From NCBI GenBank assembly GCA_051294375.1, contig CM119265.1, positions 4,467,056-4,531,055 on the forward strand: a DNA stretch of 64,000 nt. Reading direction: 5' to 3'. Under the pieces are notes generated by a model. That model worked only from the letters and a program-made list of their open reading frames with translations. It made no database searches and was not told where the DNA came from. A program made the translations under genes and the position numbers. The DNA comes from Paraspadella gotoi. Its lineage: Eukaryota > Chaetognatha. Below are positions 13,301 to 21,208 of this stretch, in pieces (the first letter of the stretch is position 1; every line of letters starts with the position of its first letter).

Positions 13301-16300
13301 GCGCGGTCACGACGGCGTTGGAACGGCTCGTCGGCCAGGACGCCCCCAGCGTTTTACTATCGGGGATCGAAACCGGCAAGGGAACTTCGACTCGTTTTTG
13401 AAGGATTCAAGAAGGAACGAATAGGGAATGAAGCTTGTGGGGATCAGAGTTTGTCATTTGGACGAAAGTAGTTTCAGAATAAATTAAAGAATAAATCGAG
13501 GTAGATTTTTTTAAATTTTATTTTCGTTTGATTTTGTATTTAGAAACCATGAATTTTTTTGTCGCGTGATAGCGTTTATAAACAATGTTTGAAATATTTC
13601 GTTTTTAATTTTTTTAGGAAATATTATTAAAAGAATACAAACAGGAGCTAGTTATTAGTATCAGCAGGTGAAAGTGAGTTTTCGTCGAATTCTGTTAACA
13701 TTACATTAACATTAACATTAACATTAACACTGTTAACATCGATGACGACTTTATTATCTTTGAATGTCAGTCTAATAGAACTTAACATTTTAAGATCCGT
13801 TCGTTTTCGTTGAGAATTCTAGCAGTTGTTAATGTCACCAACTCATTGAATTAAATGAACTTATAAATAAAGACTTGGACTGGAGTTCATTCAAAAATCA
13901 AGTTTTCGGAAAGAGAAGTTTTTCTATCTGTTTAATATCTAATTTCGGTCAATTATCCGACTGTACCGCAACTAAAATAATCGGCTTCATTCGCTCACTA
14001 ATGAATTGTAATAGAAAAATCCAAAAATTATCAGGAAAAAAAAATTTACAGCAATTAACAACTGTAGTCGGGCATTGCCTAGGTTCACCCCGCCTAGAAG
14101 CTGAACTTTCAGTTGTGACCCGGTGGCTCATTGAGTAAATCCATCAGCTCATAACCACTAGGTGCCGGGTTCAATCCCAACCCGGTACCTACCCTGAGCG
14201 AGGCGGCCGTAACATTATTAAACATGGCCAATTACCCTCAAGCCTGGTTCCAAGCCCAGGGACCCGTTCCATGGCTGCTTGAAGGCGTTATAGAAGTTAC
14301 GGACAGTCATCTTCAGCCCATGTACACCTTATCCACAGAACAGAATTTTCCTTCGTAAGAATTCGGTTAACTACAGGAAATTTGTGTATTGAAATATCAA
14401 ATTAGACGTTACCATAAAAAGAAACATGATTCTATTCGCATCAGTGAAAACCTTAAAAGATAATACGCATTACGCAATGACAAGTAAACTAACCTTCGCT
14501 TTGAAAAAAGCCAGTGACTCTTCTTCCTCTTCCCTCAGGCAAAACAAAGCTCTCAGTTTTGTTTTCATGATCTTGATTGTTTTATGTTCGTGTTGTATTT
14601 TTAAAAATGTAAGTTTTCATTAAATAGTTTTTTTTTTTTAATTATGTTCGAATCGACCAATTGCTAAATCTAGCTTTTTCCGCCGAAGCTAAATCTAGCT
14701 TTCTGCCGAAGCTAAATAAATTTTCCTAATATGGTCAATTTTGGTTTCTCCAAAAGCTACTGTATTAAATGGCCAAATAGGAAATGTTTTGCTTTCCCCT
14801 AAAGCTAAATGTATTCAAATGCCCAAATAAGGAAATGTTTAGCTTTTACCCAAAGCTAAATCGTTTTTAAATTCCCAAATAAGGAAATATTTAGCTTTCC
14901 CCTAAAGCTAAGGTCTTTTGATAATCTTTTAATAAATCTTAATATAAAAAGACCTCCCTACTTTTTTAGACACTTTTCGCCACAAATTGTAACCGCCTCT
15001 TGCAAACAAAACTGTTATGACCGATTTGAATACATTTAGCTTTAGGGGAAAGCAAAACATTTCCTTATTTGGGCATTTGAATACATTTAGCTTTAGGGGA
15101 AAGCAAAACATTTCCCCATTTGGCCATTATAGCTTTTGGAGAAACCAAAATTGACCATATTAGGAAATTTAAAATCAGGATTTAGCTTCGGCGGAAAGCA
15201 AAATTTAGCTTCGGCAGAAAGCTAGATTTAGCTTCGGCGGAAAGCTAGATTTAGCTTCGACAGAAAGCTAGATTTAGCAATTGGTCGATTCGATAACTTA
15301 ATTAAAAAAAAAACAAAAGAAAACTTATTTTAATGAAAACTTCTTAACAATTTTTCGAGAGAAAAAGGTCGAACATTTAAGATTACTAATCATCGATATC
15401 ATTTCTCGCGCCTAAGTCCAACTCAAAAAGCGAAAGAATGAAAACAAAACTGAGAGCTTTGTTTTGCCTGAGGGAAGAGGAAGAAGAGTCACTGGCTTTT
15501 TTCAAAGCGAAGGTTAGTTTACTTGTCATTGCGTAATGCGTATATATCTTTTAAGGTTTTCACTGATGCGAATAGAATCATGTTTCTTTTTATGGTAACG
15601 TCTAATTTGATATTTCAATACACAAATTTCCTGTAGTTAACCGAATTACCGAATTCTGTTTCTGTGGATAAGGTGCTACATGGGCTGAAGATGACTGTCC
15701 GTAACTTCTATAACGCCTTCAAGCAGCCATGGAACGGGTCCCTGGGCTTGGAACCAGGCTTGAGGGATGCCATTGGCCATGTTTAATAATCGTTACGGCC
15801 GCCCTCAGGCTCCACTGGGTAGGTACCGGGTTGGGATTGAACCCGGCACCTAGTGGTTATGAGCTGATGGATTTACTCAATGAGCCACCGGGTCACAATG
15901 AAAGTGTCACGTTCTAGGCGGGGTGAACCTAGGCAATGCCCGACTACAGTTGTTAATTGCTGTAAATTTTTTTTTCCTGATAATTTTTGGATTTTTCTAT
16001 TACAATTCATTTAGTGAGCGAATGAAGCCGATTATTTTAGTTGCGGTACAGTCGTGATAATTGACCGAAATTAGATATTAAACAGATAGAAAAACGTTCT
16101 CTTCCGAAAACTTGATTTTTGAATGAACTCCAGTCCAAGTCTTTATTTATAAGTTCATTTAATTTAATGAGTTGGTGACATTAACACCTGCTAGAATTCT
16201 CAACGAAAACGAACGGATCTTAAAATGTTAAGTTCTATTAGACTGACATTCAAAGATAATAAAGTCGTCATCGATGTTAACAGTGTTAATGTTAATGTTA

Positions 16301-19300
16301 ATGTTAATGTTAATGTTAACAGAATTCGACGAAAACTCACTTTCACCTGCTGATACTAATAACTAGCTCCTGTTTGTATTCTTTTAATAATATTTCCTAA
16401 AAAAATTAAAAACGAAATATTTCAAACATTGTTTATAAACGCTATCACGCGACAAAAAAAATTCATGGGTTTCTAAATACAAAATCAAACGAAAATAAAA
16501 TTTAAAAAAAATCTACCTCGATTTATTCTTTAATTTATTCTGAAACTACTTTCGTCCAAATGACAAACTCTGATCCCCACAAGCTTCATTCCCTATTCGT
16601 TCCTTCTTGAATCCTTCAAAAACGAGTCGAAGTTCCCTTGCCGGTTTCGATCCCCGATAGTAAACGCTGGGGGCGTCCTGGCCGACGAGCCGTTCCAACG
16701 CCGTCGTGACCGCGCGATAGTTGTCGACCTCGAGGACGACGCGAGCCTCGGCGGAATCGTCGTCGTCGGGCACGGGACTGATTCGCGCGGCGTTGGCGTC
16801 CACGACGCCGTAGCGAGAGAAGATGGCGCTCAGGCCGGAAACGTCGGCGCTGGACGGAAGGTTAAAGACGCGGAAGGTTAGGCGCCAACAGAAGGAATAG
16901 GGTGCCTCGTTACTGAAAGTAAAAATACCACACGTTACTTAAGCATAAACATTACATACAAATTACCATTGACGCAAATACCGAGATGCAACTGTCGATC
17001 TGCGCTGACGCTCTGAGCCGCGAACAGGGCCGAACGACTTTGGAAAAGTCGACCGGAGCAAGGGATTAGGCGGCGTTTGTAATGGGGAGAGGGAAGCAGA
17101 CGCATCAGAAGTGGGGAAAAGACCTGAGGGAATCTTCATGAGAGGGACCAGACCCTTAAAGGAGTTGGACCGTTCGAACTTATTCGAGGATCCGTCAAAT
17201 GCGCGGTCGCCGGACGAATTGGATCTCTTATAAATAAATGACGTCGATTGATTCGCTGAAGAGTCGAACTCAAAGTCCTTGGCGGATTTGAACTTTTTGA
17301 AATTATTGGAGAATCCATAATGTGGACGGCCGTCGGAGGCCCAGTTGCTTGACAAATTAGATCGCTTATTGATGAACGATGTCGAATGATCCGCTAAAGA
17401 ATCGAACTTTTTCGTTTTATTTCCGATGGTTATGGTCATCCGGTCTTGATGTTTCTCTGACGAAATGCTTTCATCTTCTTCGTGGATTTTATTTTGCTCG
17501 TTATCTCGATCATTCCTATTCCTTTTCTTCTTCATCTGATCCTTTTTCTTTTTCATTTTAACCATTCCCCTTTTCTTCTCATCGTCAGTATTTTCTTCAT
17601 CCGAGGACCTTTCGTCTCTTTTCCTCCTTTTGACGCTATCCCCATCCTCTGAGCGATCGTCGTTGTCGTCGTCGTCTTCCATCTCCCATCGTCTCTTCCA
17701 CAGCCCATCCTTGGATCGGCTTCGCAATCTTCTCAAATCTTCGAGAAGCATCTCGTTTCTCTCCTTTTCCTTATCGATCTCGCGCATGATCTCCCCGCCT
17801 CTCGTCAACTCTCTCGTCAACTGCTCCTCCAACGCCACGACCTCCTCCGTCGCCGCCTTCAGTCGCTCTGCCGCGACGCTGCTCCGTACGCGGAGGAGCT
17901 GCTCGGAATTCCACGTGTCGTCGACGGTTTCCAACGGTCCCGTCGTGGACTCAGACGAGTTGGAAGTTTCCTCTTTCAACGCAATGGCTCCTTTACCTTC
18001 TCCGCTGACGTTAGTCTTCGAACAATTTTTAAACAGATCGCAAATGTCGAGTTCGTTGTTTTCTTGCTTCTCATTAGAATCGGAATCTATTCTCGCATTA
18101 GGGTCTGCGAAATAATTTTGATTTTTGAAAATTGTATCCTCGTCCGGGATTTCTCCCGGTTCAAGTTCGTCGACATCGTTTACGTTCTCTGACGACGAAC
18201 GAAGACGAAATTCCTCGTTTTTCGTCGAATTATTTAGGGGCGTCTCGGGAATTGCGGAACCGATCAAGTTGACCGTGGCAGTAGAAGTTGTAGCATCGTC
18301 CACAATCATGGAACGGTTCGTTGTGTCCTTGGCGCCCAATGGAGGAGATGAGATTTGATGAGATGACGACGATGACGACGACGACGTTTTGTGAGGCTTC
18401 GATTGAGACTCGATCGTTAGATTCGAAACTGTCTTAAAAGAGGGAGTCGATCGAGTTGGAGACGATAATGAGTTTGATTCGACTCTTGAATTGTTTTGAT
18501 TAAGCGTCGTGTTTAACAAGATTGACGTAGAACTAGACGTTGAACTAGAAGACTCGAAATTCATTGCGACCGGCGTCGATTCGGTCGCGTTTTTCGGCGC
18601 AAGCGTTTCTCTCTCGGCGCCGGAATAATCTCCGGCGTCGAAAGTCGCCACTTCTCCGTCGTTTGACAGCCTTGCGTCGGTAAGCCGCCTAGTATCGTAT
18701 CCGGCATTGTCGGTAATCAGATTTACTGCACATTGTCGACAGAGTCGCTGCGCGAGCGAGAGTAATCCGGATTCGGTCAGAGAGAGGCCCAGCGTCACTT
18801 GATGAAGGAGTGACATCATGAGGTCGAGGGAACCGAGAGGGTTTTGATCGGACATTTTTGATAACGAGCGATCGAAATTTAAAGTTTAATAACAAGTTTG
18901 ATTGTAATGTTGAACCGATTTAGAAAAAAAAGTGAGGAATTTTAATGCATAGACGAAGCAATGAAACTGTCTAAAAATCACGGACTTAAGTTTTATTTTT
19001 AAAAAGTGAGTCATCGAATGAGCTGTATACCCTTTCGTTCAAAATATTAAACACCGTTTTTTTAGTAAAAAATATTTTTTTCATTTAAAAAGAACTGTGA
19101 AAAAAGAATTTCGAGGCTTTTAAACTTTTTTAACTTTTTCCATGATTGATGGGATGTGAGATGAAGTTAAGCTTTAAAAATGAATTAAGGATCGTGCTTT
19201 TCGTGTTTACTGAAGAATTCTTTGTCTATGAGACTAGTTTCTGATTATTACGTATTAGTTTGAAGAGATCGAAATTTGTGATGAGGTGGCGAAGACGCTA

Positions 19301-21208
19301 AAAAAATCTGAGAATGTTGATGTTGGCTCTTGTTGAACTTTTATTATTTTTTTTTTTAGGAAAAAAAACTATGACAGCTATTCTGGAAGACCACGACTCA
19401 GTGGGGAGTCCGACAAATATATTATAAGCGAGACAAACCATAGCAAATATGTTGATCACAGAAAAAGAGACAATAATGTTGAGGCTTGAAACGGTTGAAT
19501 CTCTCGTGACTACGGCCAAGACCGAAGAACCCCGTTGAAGCCGAGACGAACGAGATCAATGACCGGAGGTCAAAGGTCATGTGACCGTTGAGGGAAAAGA
19601 GAGAAAAGGGGCCGGGGTAGCTCGGCCTCTCTATGAAATTTATACAATGCTCAATACTTCAACCATCAAGTTCATATTTGGTAGGAAGGTAAGGTACCAT
19701 GAGACCTTTATTGTCCATATGTATCATACTTGTGCAGAGACATGATCACCTGTAAAATCGGTCACATGACCAGAAACTGATAGGGGCATAATTCATGAAA
19801 AACTGAGGTATTAGAGTTAATACATGGCAGACTGAAAATCAGTAAGTGCTTCATATGCATGTGTTTCATACTTGTGTAGTCATGTGATCTCACAGAACTG
19901 CGGTCATGTGATCAGAAAGTAAGTGCGGCATATTTCGTGCAGTGTTAGGTTGTTTGACTTGATACTTAAAAGAGAAGTAATATACAATAAGATGCTTGTT
20001 TTGTATGTGTTTAATGTAAGTGCAGTCATGTAACCATCGGGAAATGCGTCCGCGAAAGAAAGTCACTGCGGCGCAACACATTGAACTTGCCGATTCTAGT
20101 TTGTGAAGCTTGAGGTTGGTATTTACATTTCTCAAAACTGTCATCTAAATTTTAGACTAAAACAGTTGTATGTATACATCTAAATTTTATAGTAAAACAG
20201 TTGTATGTATACATGCTTTAGATGACAGTTTGAGTAATTTAGCACAATTTTATGTATTTGTGCTCTAGATGACAGTTTTGAGTAATTTAGCAAATTTTAT
20301 GTATTTATGCTCTAGATGACAGTTTTAGTAATTTAGCACAATTTTTCAGCCCCTCTTTTTGCTAAGGTTTTAAACTCTCAAACTCTCCATTCCCCCCCCC
20401 CCGAACAGGTGACCGAGATTCACAACAAAGTCACCGGCTCGCCCCACGTCTCCCCCGACGGGCGTCACGTGGTTTCTCTGGAGGCTGAGACGGTCTCGGT
20501 CCAAAATGTCCGGGCGGGCGGTGACGGTGACGACGACGGCGACGAGAACGAAGAGATTCCTCCGTCGCTGCCGACGCTACAGATGGCGTTCGAGATTCAC
20601 ACTGACCTTCACGTCTCCGGGATCGCGTTCGTCCCGTCCCAATCGGGTGAGATCTTTTGATGATGAGAACAGATTTAAATTTTGGTTTCCGAATGGGAAA
20701 TGAAACTCGTTAAAGATTGAAAAAAAAAAACTGAAATGACTCTTTGCTTATGTTATGTAAAGTGGTTTTTGTTATCCTCGTACTTACTTTTTTACAACTT
20801 ACCCACCCTTGACTCCGCCCTTATGACCAAAAAAAAGGGTCCGGCTACGACGTCTTCATCTCCTCAGTGGACAAAGGCGACGTTCTCTTCGTCAACCTGT
20901 TGACGGGCAAGGTCGAGTTGTTGACCGGCGTCAAGCGCCCTCCGCTCGTCGCCGCGGCGCCGTGGGAGACGGCGCCGGGTTCCGGACGGGCTCGTCGAAC
21001 GAACGACGCCGGCCAGACGCCCACTTCGCCGACCTGGGCGGAACGCCCTCTCGTCGCCAGCGGCGTTTTCGGACAGTTTCTCGTGACGCCGGCCGCCAAG
21101 AGCGTCTTTTTCCTCAATCAAAACCTTCACAAGGTGCAGTGTGAAGTCGGCGAGGTGAATCACGGCAACGTCATCGCTTGGACTAAAGTTCCGGCCAAAA
21201 ATCGGTGA
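4589..21208 (+). CDS. Follistatin-related protein 4/5-like, C-terminal seven exons (5' end outside window)
   Basis: Exons by GT-AG and continuous phase: 4589-4719, 4839-4921, 5007-5082, 5298-5453, 6024-6206, 20409-20646, 20838-21208 (stop TGA), giving about 411 C-terminal residues. Key matches to the vertebrate FSTL4/FSTL5 C-terminal region, in order: WGDVVNVKDRYLYATQP, NRIVVIDIRDQVVVESI, DQIWVLCWG, LQVIREAST, KLHLETMKYVETIDL, VPKTLDFSPLGGAVFIQC, GSPHVSPDGRHVVS, a LLTGKVELL segment and VFGQFLVTPAAKSVFFLNQ. This part of the family follows the follistatin/EF-hand/Ig modules, has repeated WD/YVTN-like blades and is secreted. The upstream modules are not in the window. The last exon has a Pro/Arg-rich insertion (PGSGRARRTNDAGQTP) relative to what I recall of the vertebrate proteins. 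Intron 6207-20408 is about 14.2 kb while the others are under 600 bp, and it hosts antisense genes. I cannot decide between FSTL4 and FSTL5, so no symbol is given. Confidence 0.9.
6568..8049 (-). CDS. Gene A: two-exon protein with disordered middle and C-terminal RRM-like domain
   Basis: Exon 1 is 8049-6917 and exon 2 is 6724-6568 (TAG). Donor CG|GTGAGA and acceptor ACGCAG|C join in phase 2 (CG|C, Arg), for about 429 aa. The N terminus (MEDAMRRLQLMTLALTAAL) is a short hydrophobic helix. Residues ~35-320 are Asp/Glu/Asn/Lys/Ser-rich and disordered, with a poly-Thr run encoded by (GTC)n on the top strand at 7323-7356. The end reads HLVEFFVAD - LPKLHRIFSQLGRVDLRRS - ARILVHVEAALLNRRQTVATLNG - TTVVRVVSVDG, the beta-alpha-beta-beta-alpha-beta order of an RRM, split by the intron between beta2 and beta3. 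RNP1/RNP2 aromatics are weak, so canonical RNA binding is uncertain. The start is the only Met preceding the helix shared with gene B. It lies antisense inside the follistatin-like intron. Nuclear or RNA-related function is inferred from fold only; I do not recognise the family. Confidence 0.75.
7321..7356. repeat. (GTC)n trinucleotide run in gene A coding sequence
   Basis: About 11-12 GTC repeats, read on the minus strand as (ACG/ACA)n, encode a poly-threonine run in the disordered region of gene A. The trinucleotide period keeps the frame open. Confidence 0.9.
8050..8743. other. Intergenic gap between genes A and B
   Basis: AT-rich DNA separates the start of gene A from the end of gene B. 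It includes a short (GA)n at about 8238-8253. I see no exon; it presumably holds the gene A promoter and the gene B 3' end. Confidence 0.5.
8744..10032 (-). CDS. Gene B: two-exon RRM-like paralogue of gene A
   Basis: Exon 1 is 10032-9473 and exon 2 is 9047-8744. A strong donor (GGG|GTAAGT) and acceptor (TTCCTCAG|CGC) join in phase 2, for about 287 aa. The N terminus MEGIVRRLEFATLANFQAQ parallels gene A's MEDAMRRLQLMTLALTAAL and is followed by a Cys/Ala-rich helix (CAAHAKLCAACASRIEGL) absent from A. The middle (~60-145) is Lys/Arg/Asp/Ser-rich with KRRDRKRKRKS-like basic clusters that could act as nuclear localisation signals. The C-terminal domain runs LLEIRLADLPLDVSMLKLKI - AFEKWGELDSRRS - AKMFVRIEHWSLSSVLAAM - MKVFAVDNRR, with the intron at the same place as in gene A, followed by a Ser/Thr/Lys tail. 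Same strand and intron position indicate tandem duplication with A. Function unknown. Confidence 0.75.
10288..10312. other. Assembly gap (25 N) beside the large inverted repeat
   Basis: 25 N, ending about 18 bp before the left edge of the inverted repeat arm (10331). The coincidence of a join with the arm boundary is a warning about that arm. Confidence 0.98.
11175..13471 (+). pseudogene. Gene C copy in the left arm, broken by frameshifts
   Basis: Same gene as 16546-18855 on the opposite strand. Relative to the intact copy it has missing bases just after the ATG (~11179), in GGGCGCCAAGACAC (~11700), GACGATCTAC (~11733), TGAACGGGAG (~11868), AACGTAGCGG (~12019), GGATGGCTG (~12318), GGATGGGATAG (~12383) and AATACGACG (~12436), with further changes near 12810. 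No long reading frame survives, although the GT-AG intron near 13048-13104 and the RRM-like exon (to 13471) can still be followed. It is either a decayed duplicate or, as I think more likely, unpolished sequence of the same locus. Confidence 0.8.
13700..13732. repeat. (ACATTA)n hexanucleotide run, mirrored at 16285-16318
   Basis: Four to five tandem ACATTA units in the left arm, with the reverse complement (TAATGT)n in the right arm. Not a known telomere motif. Confidence 0.85.
14105..14345 (+). mobile_element. tRNA-derived SINE-like unit (left arm copy)
   Basis: The segment GGTGGCTCATTGAGTAAA resembles a Pol III A box, and about 40 bp later GCCGGGTTCAATCCCAACC matches a B box within a T-arm-like GC stem. 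A non-tRNA body follows (GGCGGCCGTAAC...CAGGGACCCGTTCCATGG). This is the SINE arrangement rather than a functional tRNA, since no proper acceptor or anticodon stem is visible. Boundaries are approximate because the only other copy is in the opposite arm. Confidence 0.5.
14660..14911 (+). repeat. AGCTAAAT-type short repeats at the inner end of the left arm
   Basis: Degenerate tandem units of the form GCTAAATCTAGCTTTCTGCCG followed by longer units with CCCAAATAAGGAAATRTTT and GCTTTCCCCTAAAGCTAA. Many units are themselves partly palindromic (TAGCTT...AAGCTA). Confidence 0.85.
14912..15032. other. Spacer between the arms of the inverted repeat
   Basis: About 121 bp of AT-rich sequence not shared by the arms, at the symmetry centre (~15.0 kb). 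No recombinase site or ORF is recognised. Confidence 0.7.
15033..15283 (-). repeat. AGCTAAAT-type short repeats at the inner end of the right arm
   Basis: Tandem units of about 23 bp around GATTTAGCTTCGGCGGAAAG (e.g. 15178-15283), plus two longer units each containing ACATTTAGCTTTAGGGGAAA. They mirror 14660-14911, but the unit count and spelling differ. Confidence 0.85.
15663..15905 (-). mobile_element. tRNA-derived SINE-like unit (right arm copy)
   Basis: Reverse complement of the left-arm unit; GGGTTGGGATTGAACCCGGC is the B-box stem read in reverse. This copy keeps bases missing from the left copy (for example around 15770 and 15813-15820). Confidence 0.5.
16546..18855 (-). CDS. Gene C: two-exon, ~751 aa protein with long charged middle and RRM-like C-terminus
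   Basis: Exon 1 is 18855-16967 and exon 2 is 16912-16546, joined in phase 2 (TG|T, Cys) through CAATG|GTAATT and CTTTCAG|TAACG. The N terminus LGSLDLMMSLLHQVTLGLSL is a hydrophobic helix, weakly like those of A and B. The middle has Ser/Thr-rich stretches, an acidic segment, a predicted coiled coil (~290-370; SSVAAERLKAATEEVVALEE ... RDIDKEKERNEMLLEDL-like heptads), then very acidic and Lys-rich runs. Exon 2 supplies the RRM-like fold: RLTFRVFNLPSSADVSGLSA - IFSRYGVVDANA - ARVVLEVDNYRAVTTALERL - ELRLVFEGF. Here the intron lies just upstream of the domain, not inside it as in A and B. It is antisense within the follistatin-like intron. I do not recognise the family; RNA binding is inferred from fold only. 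Confidence 0.78.
19703..20062. repeat. Diverged direct repeats between the inverted repeat and the next exon
   Basis: Segments near 19717-19800, 19852-19945 and 19998-20050 each carry a TCATACTTGTG- or TTTAATGTAAGTG-like stretch, then a CATGTGAYC-type motif and, in the first two, GGCATA(A/T)TTC. They look like old tandem duplicates of a ~140-160 bp unit. Confidence 0.55.
20063..20104. repeat. Dispersed repeat beginning CACTGCGGCGCAACA (copy 1)
   Basis: AAAGTCACTGCGGCGCAACA followed by a diverged tail ending in TTCTAGTTT recurs at about 63517-63559. Two separate copies suggest a transposon fragment; no terminal repeat or ORF is seen. Confidence 0.7.
20143..20350. repeat. Two short tandem arrays (33 bp x2 and ~47 bp x3)
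   Basis: CATCTAAATTTTA...AAAACAGTTG then TATGTATA occurs twice (about 20143-20210). TAGATGACAGTTT...TAATTTAGCA then TTTTATGTATTTRTGC occurs about three times (20217-20345). Both end shortly before the splice acceptor at 20408. Confidence 0.8.

Larger units (their letters stand above)
10331..14911 (+). repeat. Left arm of a ~9.4 kb inverted repeat
   Basis: From TCATGGTACCTTACCTTCC at 10331 to the CCCCTAAAGCTAA motif ending at 14911, this arm is the reverse complement of 15033-19702. The correspondence is colinear throughout: gene copy, ACATTA repeats, SINE-like unit and AGCTAAAT array. The arm is about 90 bp shorter than its partner; a segment of about 13 bp is missing near 11068, and many single bases are missing, mostly within short homopolymers. 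Confidence 0.93.
15033..19702 (-). repeat. Right arm of the ~9.4 kb inverted repeat
   Basis: Reverse complement of 10331-14911, ending at GGTACCATGA (19702). This arm carries the intact gene C and runs straight into flanking sequence with no gap, so it is probably the more accurate copy. Confidence 0.93.

Noticed and set aside
13700-13732. Telomere-like repeat
   Set aside because: ACATTA is not a known telomeric unit and only four or five copies are present, mirrored in the other arm.
14150-14185. Functional tRNA gene
   Set aside because: A and B boxes are present but acceptor and anticodon stems do not fold into a normal cloverleaf; the SINE reading is better.
17379-18358. Plus-strand frames of 60-161 aa
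   Set aside because: Antisense shadows of gene C exon 1; Ser/Arg/Leu-rich complement of an acidic/Lys-rich protein.
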